Assembly: GCA_003952965.2 (NCBI GenBank)
Contig: CM025851.1
Coordinates: 3,621,307-3,685,306, forward strand
Length of the DNA stretch: 64,000 nt
Direction of reading: 5' to 3'
Source of the DNA: Morella rubra
Lineage: Eukaryota; Streptophyta; Magnoliopsida; Fagales; Myricaceae
Part shown: positions 24,101 through 34,613 of the stretch, one piece after another
How positions within the stretch are numbered: position 1 is the first letter of the stretch
Layout of the letters: each line of letters begins with the position of its first letter
Position numbers and translations under genes: made by a program
The notes under the pieces: generated by a model
The model's input: the letters and a program-made list of their open reading frames with translations, nothing else
Database searches by the model: none
Told to the model about the DNA's origin: nothing

Positions 24101-24304
24101 ATGGTCGAATTTTTGAAGAAGTTTGCAGATACAGAAAGGTTGAACTGGGCGCAGTGGGGTGCATGCATCGGAGCTGCAGCAGTATCCTGGCCACTTGCTT
24201 GGATTGTCAAGTACATACCTGTTACAGAGAGACCATTTTTGAGCTATCTAAAGATGAAAAAAGATACCAAGGACTTCCATTTAGATTCAATAAGCTCAAA
24301 GTAA
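21200..24304 (+). CDS. ACA13: Autoinhibited Ca2+-transporting P2B ATPase, plasma-membrane type (ACA12/13 clade), copy 1
   Basis: Calcium pump that exports cytosolic Ca2+ at the cost of ATP. Single exon, 1034 aa; ACA12/13 genes are also intronless. The N-terminus has a basic amphipathic segment around Trp34 (NKRWHSAFVTIYCSRAILSF), the expected calmodulin-binding autoinhibitory region. Core motifs: TGES at 274-277, PEGLP at 404-408 in M4, phosphorylated Asp in DKTGTLT at 447-453, KGAAE at 568-572, MITGDN at 672-677 and TGDGTND at 751-757. M5-M10 follow to the C-terminus, and all catalytic residues are present. The ATG at 21200 is used; Met6 (MSTRLL) is possible and matches Met9 of copy 2. Poly(A) signal at 24418. 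It shares near-identical tracts with the copy at 37.7 kb, suggesting gene conversion. Confidence 0.96.
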   Translation: MLSKRMSTRLLADTDRIQSLLHAPTTLGKPNKRWHSAFVTIYCSRAILSFFQDPLPAKKDTDVSRSPSFILVDLNPDNRFKIDQKTLIQLIKEKSVDTLQNSGGVDGIASSLETDVDVGIRGDVQDIDRRREAFGSNTYKRPPTKSFFQFVVEAFKDLTIFILLGCAALSLAFGIKENGIKEGWYDGGSIFVAIFLVIAVTAISNFKQNRQFDKLSKVSNNIQVDVVRAGRRQQISVFEIVAGDVVCLKIGDQVPADGLFLDGHSLQVDESSMTGESDHVEVDQTHPFLVSGTKVADGYARMLVTSVGMNTTWGAMMSSISRDTNEQTPLQARLNKLTSSIGQVGLAVAFLVLVVLLVRYFTGNTEDENGNREFNGSKTKVDDIVNSVVGIVAAAVTIVVVAIPEGLPLAVTLTLAYSMKRMMGDHAMVRKLSACETMGSATTICTDKTGTLTLNQMKVTKFWLGKKAFTAGADSSIAPHIIRLVHEGVALNTTGSVYRPALESEIEFSGSPTEKAILSWAVLEQNMEIEQLKRSCTILYVEAFNSKKKRSGVLMRRNKDQTTHVHWKGAAEMILKMCSNYYDASGITKELDDDEKIKFEQIIQGMAASSLRCIAFAHKQVSEEENADDKAHKELKEDGLTLLGLVGIKDPCRPGVKKAVEDCQYAGVNIKMITGDNIFTATAIATECGILRPGHDVSGGAVVEGEEFRNYTPEERLEKVDNICVMARSSPFDKLLMVECLKQKGHVVAVTGDGTNDAPALKAADIGLSMGIQGTEVAKESSDIVILDDNFASVATVLRWGRCVYNNIQKFIQFQLTVNVAALVINFVAAISAGEVPLTAVQLLWVNLIMDTLGALALATEKPTKELMEKPPVGRTGPLITNIMWRNLLAQALYQIAILLTLQFKGETIFGVTKKVNETLIFNTFVLCQVFNEFNARKLEKKNVFEGIHRNKLFLGIIAITIVLQVVMVEFLKKFADTERLNWAQWGACIGAAAVSWPLAWIVKYIPVTERPFLSYLKMKKDTKDFHLDSISSK

Positions 24305-24417
24305 ACGTACATGTATAGTAGAATTTGAGACTGTCTCAGATAGTTTTAGCATTGACTGTCTAGGTTCCCATCCCAGCCGTTTTTTCGTTATCATTCTTTA
24401 TTTGTCTTATTGTGTAC

Positions 24418-24423
24418 AATAAA
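24418..24423 (+). terminator. Polyadenylation signal of Ca2+-ATPase copy 1
   Basis: AATAAA lies about 115 bp after the stop codon, preceded by TTGTGTAC, a normal plant near-upstream element arrangement. Confidence 0.55.
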
Positions 24424-26428
24424 CATTGATATTTTTTTCTGAATTACTATTTTTTTTTGGTTTACTAAGTTTTAACATAATGCATAATGTTTTGACCAAA
24501 ACATTGTCTTCTATACAACTAAAGTCTAAAAGGGTTTCATTTAGCAAAGCGACCATGTTAACTTACCTTTTTGTGCAGTAACTTAAAGCCGTTATAATAT
24601 TATTCGGGAAAAAAATACTCAAAGTCCCGAATCTATACCTCCTCTCAATTCCTCGAAAACGAAGTCCCAAAATCAACCACCAGACCCTCAAAAGTCAGAC
24701 GTTTGTAGAAAAGAAAAGAAAAATTGATTAAAAACCTCGTACTTCGATTCTATATGCAAGGGCTTTGATACGTCCCTTCTCGGCCTCTACATCCTGATCG
24801 CCTCCAGCGGCTCCAAGTCTCTACTCCCTTCTTCTGCCTTGCCTGCAAAACCTCACAACCACCGGCGATTAATTGTGAGAATCAGCTCTGCGCGACTCAA
24901 CCATTATCCGAAACTTGGAAAGCTAAAAGACGGACAAGATTGTTCCAGAAAAAACCAATCGAGACCATTTCACGAATCCTGTTACAATCAAAGTCTAAAG
25001 ATAATTTTCGTCGCTCCGGAGACTGCGAGACGCAGGCGTCGAGAAGCGGGGCAGGCTCACTATGCGAAAAAGAAAAAAGAAAAACTTTACCAGTAATTTG
25101 GGCGAACACATCCTATGCAAATGTTCTCGCATGGATAATGAATGTTGGTTGCTTTCCATGGACCTAGTTTCCAGCGGGCACAACCAATGGGAGATGAAGG
25201 CATCTCAACCCTTTCGGTCCTTGCCCAAGAAGCGAGCATGGAGAGCTTTCAACTCTGACAGCACTAAGCAGCTTCACTTACCAGCTTCATTGCGAGTTGA
25301 AGGTGTTGTAACTGTTGTTGCTGCTTGCTGGGCTCCCCTTTCTTTTCTTTTCTTTTTTTGTCCTTTTTCTTTACCTCGTTAATTTGAAATGTTTGGCCAT
25401 GCGATTTGGCGTATGAAATAAGGGTTACATTATAAACAGGAGAATTTCACTCATAATATTTTGTCTGCTACTAGAAGAGCCAAATATGGGAAACTGAACA
25501 AATTAGACAATGTTTAGTTGTTGCAACCCTTTAATAATTATAGTGTTATCGGCTATTGGTGCCATGGACCATGTTCGGTTAGATGTATTGCACGTTTCTA
25601 TTAGAAAAATTTTGGCATCTATGTCTAAATATAAAAATTAAAAATTACATTCTACACCATCTTTTTCATTTATCAATTCACATCCAAGATTATTTTATAA
25701 TTTGATCTAAATTCATCTCTTAGTTTTTATTATTTTCTTTTTCCAGATCAGTCTCCAAGATTTTTTTTTTTCATAGACATCCCTAAAGTATAAAATTATT
25801 TCTCAAATTAATCCTTTCGCCCATTTATTAATGAAATTTGCTGATGCGGTCGTCATGTTTGGTGCATACGTTTTTTTTTCAAGAGTTGGACTTGGGTATG
25901 TGCGAACAGAGAGAACAGTGGTGTTTGGGGTGGAAATTTTTACTCCTAAAATTTTTACCCATATTAAAAAATTATAAAATAATATTTCTCTCCTTCTCAA
26001 TTTATTTATTTTTATTATAATATTTATTTAAATTTTCTCTCTTTTCACTTTTTTATCGAATCCCATAAAATATATTTACTTTTTCACAAATCTTAAAACT
26101 CTCAAAATTTTTAACCCCAAAATTTTTACTCTAAAATACTCCTTGCTAGTGAGGAGCTAGCTAGCCTATTGTAATACCTGTCATGATGGTATTGGGCCTG
26201 CCGTGCTTAATATTCGATTACGTCAGCAAATTTCGTCAACAATGATGGAGAAATGATTTGAAAAACGGGTTATACCTAAAGAACATTTGGATAAAAAAAA
26301 AAACTTTAAAAACTAATATTAAAAAAAAATGTATAAACCACGTAAACTAATAGATGAATTTAGTCTATATTTAACAGTTAAAGATTGGGTCACATGTTTA
26401 CCTTTTCAATTGATTTTAATGATAGAAT
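24424..26428. other. 3' flank and intergenic DNA after Ca2+-ATPase copy 1
   Basis: From 24305 to about 24760 the sequence is homologous to 40795-41310, the 3' flank of copy 2 (shared TTTAGCAAAGC and ACTTACCTTTTT). After that the homology stops. A mixed region (24780-25400) follows with short ORFs lacking motifs, then AT-rich DNA. About 25915-26150 has partly inverted A/T-rich ends (ATTTTTACTCCT and TTTTTACTCTAAAA) and may be a degraded MITE. No gene is supported. Confidence 0.45.
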
Positions 26429-27077
26429 GGGTTAAATACATTTTGCACCTTTTAGGGATATTGACACATTGCACTCAAATATTTTTATTTTTAAAATATT
26501 GAGCCTATTATCTTATCTATCCCAACGATTTACATCAAAAAATAAAAATTTAACGTCAAATTAAACGATAATCGTCAACAAGTGCGAAACATGTGACTTG
26601 CAACCCTGTTAACTTACCGTCTTGCCCTTGATTTTTCAAATAAAGCACATTTTGTTTTTCCTGGGTCATTGATTGAAAAAAATGCCCATTGTTTTTCCTA
26701 GCTCTTTTCCATTATTTTAGGTCCCCAAACCCGAAATGATCTTTAGCTCCTAACAACATCTGTTTCTTGCCCTAACTCACGTGGAACACACTCGGGTACT
26801 AAAGGTGAAGGAAAAGGAAATTAAGGGCATTTTTGTCAATCAATGAGCTAAAAAGAACATGTCCGTTGTTTAGAAATTAAGGACAAAATTGTAACTTATC
26901 AGTGAAGTAGGTCATGTGTTTCGCACGTGTTGACGATTATCATTTAATTTGACGTCTAATTTTCACTCTAGAGTGCAAATTGTCGGGACATATAAGATAA
27001 TGAATCCAATGTCTCAAAAATAAAATATTGAGATGCAATGTGTCAACATCCCAAGAAATAGAAAGTGTATTTAACCC
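26429..27077. mobile_element. Foldback MULE-type MITE with long terminal inverted repeats (element 1)
   Basis: The left end GGGTTAAATACATTTTGCAC is mirrored at the right end, which ends in GTATTTAACCC. Inverted arms are traceable for roughly 200 bp (shared AATCGTCAACA and GTGCGAAACA blocks on opposite strands). Flanking 9-mers TGATAGAAT (26420-26428) and TAATAAAAT (27078-27086) agree at 7 of 9 positions, fitting a decayed Mutator-type 9-bp TSD. It carries no coding sequence. Confidence 0.75.
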
Positions 27078-27206
27078 TAATAAAATCTTAATCTAAGGTG
27101 CCAAAAGTAATCATATTGACCGTTTGAAGTATGTTGTGTCAAATTTAATGATCTCAGGTGTAAATTGCAAAATGAGAAAAGTGACATAGGGTGAAAAATA
27201 TAATTT

Positions 27207-27596
27207 GGAAAAAATACACTTTTCACTCCGACTATTGGGGTTTTGACACTTTACACCCCAAATTATCAATTTCGTCGCATTTTGCCCTTCAACTGCCAAC
27301 CGTTTATACTTTGCACTCTTTACTGTTAATTTAGACGGAAATTGCTATCTTTGTTTATATTTTTGTTTAGTGAAACAACACATTATTTCTATACAAAAAT
27401 ATAACTATAAAAAAAATTACGAGGGTAAAATTGTTATTTCACTAAATCGAAAATAATAATTTCCGTCCAAATTAACGGTAAGGGGTGTAAAGTATAAATG
27501 GTTGATAGTTGAGAGGCTAAATGTAACGAAATTGATAGTTTAAAGTGTAAAGTATCGGAACCCCAATAATTGGAGGGCAAAAAATGTATTTAACCC
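27207..27596. mobile_element. Foldback MULE-type MITE (element 2)
   Basis: About 390 bp, almost entirely two inverted arms: GGAAAAAATACAC at the left and the inverse of GGGTTAAATACAT at the right, with TATTGGGGTT and AATTTCGT blocks mirrored. Flanking 9-mers ATATAATTT (27198-27206) and ATATACTTT (27597-27605) match at 8 of 9. Its ends are related to those of the element at 26429. Confidence 0.8.
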
Positions 27597-27685
27597 ATAT
27601 ACTTTTCTCATGTTAAAAACTAGATGATTAAACGGTCAAAAGCCAAGTTCTTTCCAGATGCTTTACTCAAGCATAAAGACCAGAC

Positions 27686-28770
27686 TAGAACTTCACCAAT
27701 CTTGGATCATACTCCAGATGAAGCTTGACCGATCTTATCAATAGCTATTTTCATGGAGACTGGAAATTGTTTGGATCTTTTAAGGTATTGCTCTTGAAAA
27801 TCAGGAGGTGGGAAGTACATCTGATGTTCACCGTGTTTCCCATCCCAAGAACCTTACGTGTTTGACGGAACCAAATATTTTTCCAACAAAGTCATAAAAA
27901 GCATCCTTTGGCAGCGTCGAAACAGATAAGTTTTCATCACCTTCCTGAAAATTCACAAAGAAAAAAATGTTCCAATTAATTTGGGAGTCTGAAAGCAATC
28001 CCAGCAATATGTCCTTTTGATCCAGAGTCATCTGAGGACCCGCTCATATCCTATATATCTAGTTTTTCACGCTTGCATTCAGGGAAGACTGAAGTATAAC
28101 GAAATGACCTAAATGCACCCTTATACGCAGGTTTTAGATACGATCAAATCATCTCATAAATTTTGCTAAAAGAAAAAGAAGAAAAATTCTCCCAAAGTTG
28201 TATGACAAATTATAAATTCATTTATTAGGTTGACTTAGAGGTCATGGTCAACTTCAACTTGTGACTGTGGATAAAGCCTATGGTATCACGTTCGATTTTT
28301 TAAGGATATGATACATGGCCAACTTAAAGTGGAGCTGCAGGGGTGATGCTCTCACACTAGCGCTTTAAAATTTAATTTCAGTTAAAATTTAGTCAAGTTT
28401 ATCCGAGTTTAATGTTACCAACAAAAAAAAACTATGGCCCGTGTCAGGACATTAGAAAAATTAATGCTAACTATAAATTCAAAAAATATCGCTGCCATAC
28501 TATTGGAAACGGATAATTATATGTTTATTTAAATCAGAAACTTCCTTTGTTCTTTTTTTTTTTTTTTTCTTTTCTTTTTTTCGATCTTCAACACGCAATA
28601 AGTGATAAAGTTGCTACACAAACGAATAAGAAAAGAGGTTTTCGAATATTGTAAATTTTTTATTGTCGAAAAAATTGGAAATGGATCGGAACTTCCCATG
28701 AGTTTTCTTAACGCGGGGTTGCCAGCAGGCCGCGTTTTCTCCAAGCGTCAAGCGTCAAGCGTCAAGCGTT
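27686..28770. repeat. Segmental duplication block X, copy 1
   Basis: Collinear with 35888-36860: shared CCAGATGAAG, GACTGGAAATTGTT, TTGCTCTTGAAA, GTGTTTGAC and, at the end, ACGCGGGGTTGCCAGCAGGC. It belongs to the duplicated DNA that surrounds the Ca2+-ATPase copies. It ends with a short tandem heptamer (GCGTCAA, about 4 units, near 28744-28769) that is single in the other copy. Non-coding as far as I can see. Confidence 0.75.
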
Positions 28771-28777
28771 TCTAGTA

Positions 28778-29465
28778 TTTGTCTCTTTCAGCTCGAAATA
28801 ATAAAGTGGGTCTTGTTCAACTTTTGCGAGGAAAAGATAGGAAACCGGATTCCGCTTTGTTTTTTATTTTCCTAATCAAAATCCACGTTTTGAAACTACA
28901 AAAATCTGTTCACGCAGCTGGTCAGGCTCTTTAGAGACATCTTCCTGTATCGGCAACGGGCATCAAAGTGGATGAATTGGTGGAGAAGAGAAAGTTCATA
29001 CTTAAATCCATTAATTCCTCGATTTTTTTTCTTACTCACTAACCCTTGATTTTTTCTTCTTCGTTCTTTTTTCTCTTTCAAATGTTTTTTCTACTTGATA
29101 AAATTAAAATAATATAATTTTACTTGGAAAAAAGTATAATTCACACCCTCTAATTGCCCCACGGTTTGTAAATTGCACCTTAAATTCTTAAACTGGCACC
29201 TAAATATTGTTTATTTAGGCACTTAAGGAAAATAAGTTTTTTCCTTTCTTTTAAAAACAATTTATATTCACTCATTGAGTTTTTCGGTGATTTAAAAAAA
29301 AATCATAAAACTCACTGGTGTGGACTGTGAGTACAAAACTCTGTTGAGATGATTTAGATTTTTTTTTTCAATCACAACTCGTCATATGTTATAAAAAAGT
29401 AAAAATAAATTAAAAATAAATTTGGAATTAAAAATTAAAAATTATTTTTTTTTTATGAAATGTGA
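28778..29465. repeat. Segmental duplication block Y, copy 1
   Basis: Nearly identical to 41486-42165. Both begin with CTTTCAGCTCGAAATAATAA and run through GGATGAATTGGTGGAGAAG and into the same AT-rich stretch. In the ATPase copy 2 unit, block Y follows the gene; here it precedes the triple repeat and the ghost promoter. Part of it (from about 29126) resembles an arm of the MULE-type MITE family. Confidence 0.85.
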
Positions 29466-29548
29466 CAAGTTATGATTTATCAGAAAAAAAAAATGGTAAG
29501 TTTTTTTTTTTTTTTTCAGAAAAAGGGTCCATTCTTCCCTTCGAATAG

Positions 29549-31528
29549 GCCTCTTTATGCCTTTTCCCAGCGGGGAACCCGGTCCATATCCCGGCGTACC
29601 GTCATGGCGTCAATCTTGCGCCGTTGCGCGCAGGATTCATACCAAGGTGATGTTCGTTTTGATGAAATTTTTAGGATTTGAAGTGTTTTGAGAATTTTTA
29701 GGTGATATTAAAGTTGTATTGGTGTTTGTATAGAATTTGTTGAGGTGTTAAAAAAGTAATGATGATTTTTAAAATTATTTGTAGATTATTTTTATTAGGA
29801 TGAGTGAAGAAATAAAATGTAAAATAATATTATTTATTTGATATTTATTATAATTTCGAATTTTTTTAAAAAACAAGCTGAAAAAGACAAAGGATAAAAA
29901 GAAAAGAAAGAAAAAAAAATGATCAACGTACTACTAATCGGTTTAAAAAAATAAAAAAAATAAAAAAATAAAAACAAAAAGAAACAAGAAGAACGCAAAG
30001 CAGAAGTATTTCCGCCTGACACGCTGCAGGAATCGCAGGTGCAGGGGGGAAAACGTGCGGCAGTGTATTAAATGGGCAGGGAAATGACTATATTACCCTC
30101 AACCAAATCACCCTCGTTAACTTTCAACCACACATAATATTCGGGTTATTTCGTCATTTCCTCTTCTTTTTGATTTTAATGCACTGAACGCTGGGGGCCA
30201 CATGTTTTTCATAACTCCATTTTATCCTTTATATTTTCTGAACCCGGTCCATATCCCGGCGTACCGTCATGGCGTCAATCTTGCGCCGTTGCGCGCAGGA
30301 TTCATAATACATAGGGCATGTTTGTTTTGATGAGATTTTTAAGATTTAAAATTTTTTTGAGGATTTTTAGGTGATGTTGAAGTTGTATTGGTGTTTGTAT
30401 AGAAATTTTTGAGGTGTTAAAAAAAGTAATGAATGATTTTAAAAATTCATTTGTATAATATTTTTATTGGGATGAGTGAAGAAAGTAAAATGAAAAATTA
30501 TATTATTTATTTGTAATATTTATTATAATTTCGAATTTTTTAAAAAACAAGCTGAAAAAGACAAAGGATAAAAAGAAAAGAAAGAAAAAAATGATCACCG
30601 TAGACTACTAATGCGGTTAAAAAAATAAAAAAAATAAAAATAAAAATCAAAAGCAAACAAGAAGAAACGCAAAGCAAAGTTATTTCGCTGACAGCTGCGG
30701 AATGCAGGTGCAGGGGGGAACGTGCGGCCAGTGTATTAATGGCAGAGGAAATGGACTATAATTACCTCAAACACCAAATCATCCGACGTCGTTAACTGTT
30801 CAACACACCATAAATATTGGAGTATTCGTCATTTCCTGCCTCTTTATGCCTTTTCCCAGCGGGGAACCCGGTCCATATCCCGGCGTACCGTCATGGCGTC
30901 AATCTTGCGCCGTTGCGCGCAGGATTCATACCAAGGTGATGTTCGTTTTGATGAAATTTTTAGGATTTGAAGTGTTTTGAGAATTTTTAGGTGATATTAA
31001 AGTTGTATTGGTGTTTGTGTAGAATTTGTTGAGGTGTAAAAAAAGTAATGATGATTTTTAAATTATTTGTAGATTATTTTTATTGGGATGAGTGAAGAAA
31101 TAAAATGTAAAATAATATTATTTATTTGTAATATTTATTATAATTTCGAATTTTTTAAAAAACAAGCTGAAAAAGACAAAGGATAAAAAGAAAAGAAAAA
31201 AAAAAAAATGATAACGTACTACTAATGCGGTTAAAAAAATAAAAAAAATAAAAAAATAAAAACAAAAAGCAAACAAGAAGAACGCAAAGCAGAAGTATTT
31301 CCGCCTGACACGCTGCAGGAATCGCAGGTGCAGGGGGAAAACGTGCGGCAGTGTATTAAATGGGCAGGGAAATGACTATATTACCCTCAACCAAATCACC
31401 CTCGTTAACTTTCAACCACACATAATATTCGGGTTATTTCGTCATTTCCTCTTCTTTTTGATTTTAATGCACTGAACGCTGGGGGCCACATGTTTTTCAT
31501 AACTCCATTTTATCCTTTATATTTTCTG
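29549..31528. repeat. Triple tandem repeat, units of about 620-670 bp
   Basis: Three copies of one block start at AACCCGGTCCATATCCCGGC (29576, 30241 and 30865; spacings 665 and 624). Units 1 and 3 are nearly identical. Unit 2 differs from both by many single-base insertions and deletions and is cut short at its right end. Each unit has a GC-rich head (GTCATGGCGTCAATCTTGCG), an AT-rich body and a tail ending in TTATATTTTCTG. The head resembles degraded sequence at about 37140 and 42430, upstream of the other ATPase copies, so the repeat lies within an ATPase upstream region. Confidence 0.85.
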
Positions 31529-31649
31529 CTCTTCACGTTTTACTGGAGGATACTTTGGTCATTTAATTGATTTTTGTCCAGGACAAAATTGACCATTTTT
31601 TAGGCTGAATTCTTTGTTTGCCGAACATGATCAATTGCAAGATTCAAAT

Positions 31650-32035
31650 TCAGGCGTTTTCAAGGACACGAACATGCCCCAGGACTATTAAAGGAAGCAC
31701 AGGGCACCAAGTTTGTTGTATCCAAGTCGCTTCATCATCTCATTTGGCATTGTTTGCTCCCTTCGTCCACAAACCCTTTGTTGCTCATTCACATCCTTGA
31801 TGGTATTGTGTGTATCCAAGTAATTTCAATCCACTTGCCTTTGCAGCATTTCTCCATTTCAGGCAGCCATTCTTTCTCACGTTTTTTTTTTTTAATATCA
31901 TCAATAGACATGGTTGTCGAACTTTTGTCGTAATTTTCCTGATAATCTCCCTTGTCGTCGCATGAGAGAGGAGCTAAAGAAGCCATTGGTCCTCCCTTCT
32001 ACCAACGACCGTCGGAAAAATTTAGGTTTCTTTAA
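31650..32035 (+). promoter_or_regulatory. Orphan Ca2+-ATPase promoter/leader (no gene follows)
   Basis: Homologous to the region before ATPase copy 2 (37240-37490) and before the ATPase pseudogene (42480-42845). Shared text includes CTTCGTCCACAAACCCTTTG, TTGCTCATTCACATCCTTGA and GCCTTTGCAGCATTTCTCC. It is most like the pseudogene copy, sharing ATAGACATGGTTGTCGAAC downstream. The TATA position reads TATTAAAG (near 31688), not TATAAAAA. No ATPase coding follows, so this is the front of a deleted copy. Confidence 0.75.
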
Positions 32036-33640
32036 AAAAAAAAATAGGGCTAAAACAAGCAATTGGGGTAAAATAGTATTTTTCAGCAATTATAAATAAT
32101 ATATAAAATATTTAAAGATACTGAAATGAGTAAAATAGGTAATTAAAATTAAGAGCCTGAAAAGATAAGAATAAAGAGATGTCCTTGTAAAATATTGTAA
32201 GATTTTGGTAGAATTGTGAATATTTATAAAGATTGAAGTTTTATAGGTTTTTGTATAAAAGTTGATGAAAAGTTTTAAAGATATTTAATTTTTGTTGTAG
32301 TTTGTACAAAGTTGTAGAGAGAGATGATTTAATATAATTGTTTAATAAAAAATATTAAAATTGGGTGAAAAAGCATAGAAAGAGAATAATTGTTATAATT
32401 TTTTTTTTTAAGATATTAGAGTTTGTGTGAAAAGTTATTGAAAATTATGTAAAATATATTGTATTTGTATATAAATTTTTGAGGTTTTGAATTATATTTT
32501 TGTAAATTTTGTTGAATTATATTATATTTTAAAATATTTATGCAAACAAATATGCTTTTTTTGTAATTTTTGAATATATAAAACTATTTTTAGAGATTTT
32601 TTTATTATTAGAAACTAATAAAATAATTAAATTCGAAAATATTAATATAATTATTATTTATTAATAATTAATAAATAAAATTAAAATAGATAAAAATAAT
32701 TAGAGGTTCGGAGTGTTACAATTAACTTAGTTCCATCTCATCCACACCAACCAAACCAGAGAATCACCATCCTCAGATCACTCCAAAGCAGCAGTGTGGG
32801 AAACCAGCGGAATCGACTCTTGACCGGCAACCGCCGTGGAAAAAATCCAACTCGGCACCACAAAAAGCACACTAAACAGCCCAGCAACCAACGGGACAGC
32901 ACCACGAACAACCCAGCTGAAGAACCGATATGGGGAGAGGCGGCGAAAAGGAAATCGTAAGGACCAGAAGAGACAAAAGGTCGCGGATATAAAAGTGGGA
33001 AAGGCAGCAGAAAAGGGATAAAGGACAAAAGAGGGTGGCCAGGGAGGCGGGGGCCACATCCCGACGGCAGGGGTGACGAAAGGACCAGGAGAGACAACAG
33101 AGAGTCTCTAGGGAGCTCTACGTGGTACGTGGAGAGAGCGGTTCACTAAGGGCAAAGTCAAGAAACGTAGCGGGAACGTCCTAACAGCCCCCGGCAGCCC
33201 ACTGTGCCAAGAGCCAACAGATGAGTCTGCTGGTTAAGTCTACGCGGTACCCGATGAATTGACCAGGCAGACTGTTCTTTTGTGGGATCAATACTACTTA
33301 CTAACAGCCTGCGCAATTTAGAAAAAATAAAAAATAAAAAAAATACTAACAGCCTGCGCAAACGAATCGCTCCCGAAAGCCAAAAGGGAAGAGACAGCCA
33401 CAGTGGGGTGCCGTCTTCTAGAAAGAGTGCCTAATGGGCCAGAGTGAAGGCTCGTCAACTTCGTCGCTGTAGATCTGCGTATGCTCCTCTGATTGACCAA
33501 GACAAGGACCCCCATGATGTTGTAGCCCACCCCTCTTATTCACTAAAAAAGAAAAAGAAAAGGAAGAATGCCTGATTAAGACAACTGCAGGCTCTAGCTA
33601 GAGGTTGCGTTTTATGTACCCCAAATTAAAGGAGAGCTAA
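32036..33640. other. Unrelated DNA occupying the position of a lost Ca2+-ATPase coding region
   Basis: From 32040 to 32720 the DNA is extremely AT-rich. From about 32730 to 33300 it is GC-richer, with ORFs on both strands lacking any motif, and resembles retroelement leader DNA. No ATPase residue can be found. It lies between an orphan ATPase promoter and an orphan ATPase 3' flank. Confidence 0.5.
33299..33361. mobile_element. Tail-only retroinsertion: 18-bp direct repeats around an A-rich insert
   Basis: TACTAACAGCCTGCGCAA occurs at 33299-33316 and again, identical, at 33344-33361. Between them lie 27 bases consisting almost entirely of A and T (TTTAG then A-rich). This is what target-primed reverse transcription leaves when only the poly(A) tail of an element is copied. 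Replication slippage is a less likely alternative because the insert is unrelated to its flanks. Confidence 0.65.
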
Positions 33641-33644
33641 TTCC

Positions 33645-33750
33645 AAGCTCGGCTCAACTATATTCACATTTGTATAGATTTCCCTAGGACACAGCAAATT
33701 TCGGAATTTCCTTGTCTCTATGGGTCTTGTAGATATCAACCCTTCGAGTG
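33645..33750 (+). pseudogene. Orphan 3' flank of a lost Ca2+-ATPase copy
   Basis: Homologous to 47104-47200, just after the ATPase pseudogene: both carry TTCACATTTGTATAGATTTC and CTGTCTCTATG-like text with about 10-15 percent mismatches. With the orphan promoter at 31650 it brackets a former ATPase gene whose coding region is gone. Confidence 0.65.
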
Positions 33751-34290
33751 CCTCTTGTTTATGGCTTCACTCTTGTACACATATTTCATATAAGGAATAA
33801 ACTAAACCAGAAATGAATTTGAAGAGAGAAAATTAAGGATTAAAAAAATAAAAAATATATTATATTAAAATAAATATACTAAATCTTTATTTTATTTTTA
33901 GTTAGCAAGATCCCTTTCAATTGGCAATAAATATAATATAAATCCGAAGTGATTTAAATTCCAACAACAAACTAATTATTTTTAAGAATAGTAGTTTAAT
34001 GATTAAAAGGATGTACGTATAATTTTGAACTAACAATTTTGCACTAATAAATTTGAACTAACAGTTTAATAATTTAATATATAATTTTACAATTTCACAC
34101 ATAATTTTATGAGTCTATGACATAATCCACTAAATTGCTAACTTAATGAGTAATCACAATCTGAGAGTGGAGAGAGAAAGAGGCTGAACTGCAGCCGAGA
34201 GAGAGAGCCGGAGAGAAAAAAGAATTTTTTTTCAGGGGGCCGCTAAAGGGAGCAGATTAGCTTAAAAAAAAGGAGGCACTGGACTGGGCA
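33751..34290. other. AT-rich spacer
   Basis: About 540 bp of AT-rich DNA with short GA-rich patches near 34165-34215. No gene or repeat structure was seen. Confidence 0.4.
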
Positions 34291-34612
34291 CATTGGGGAG
34301 CATGTCACATTTCCCAAGCTCTCCTCGACAGCTGTTGTCGCTCGTAGTTGCTCTCTCTTTTGCTCTCTGAAGAATGTATACAAGTCTCTCAGCAAACTTG
34401 CACAGCCCTGAGTCTTTACTTCATGCAACTACCACCCTTGGCAAACCCAACAAGCGATGGCACTCGTCTTTCGTTATCATCTTTTGGTCAAGGGCCATAC
34501 TTTCTTTCTTCAAACGTTCCGTACCTGCTAAAAAAGATACGGACATTTCACGCTCTCCGTCTTTTATACGTCTGGATATCAACCCGGACAACCAGTTCAA
34601 AATTGACCAAAC
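34291..34612 (+). pseudogene. Ca2+-ATPase 5' fragment (leader plus first ~80 codons)
   Basis: Homologous to the leader and N-terminus of ATPase copy 1. The shared leader starts at CATTGGGGAGCAT, and from 34374 the frame reads MYTSLSANLH, then LGKPNKRWHSSFVIIF, SRSPSF and NQFKIDQ. It is open but stops matching at FKIDQ, where a TIR element begins at 34614. All membrane and catalytic parts are missing, so it cannot make a pump. The calmodulin-binding stretch with its Trp is kept. Confidence 0.9.
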
Positions 34613-34613
34613 A

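Noticed and set aside
29472-29681. Short plus-strand ORF at the start of the triple repeat
   Set aside because: Present only because of the GC-rich head of the repeat and not maintained in all three units.
32738-33097. Overlapping minus-strand ORFs in the GC-rich patch as genes
   Set aside because: Four overlapping frames, no domain, and composition like a retroelement leader. No TSD was found, so it is not called as an element either.
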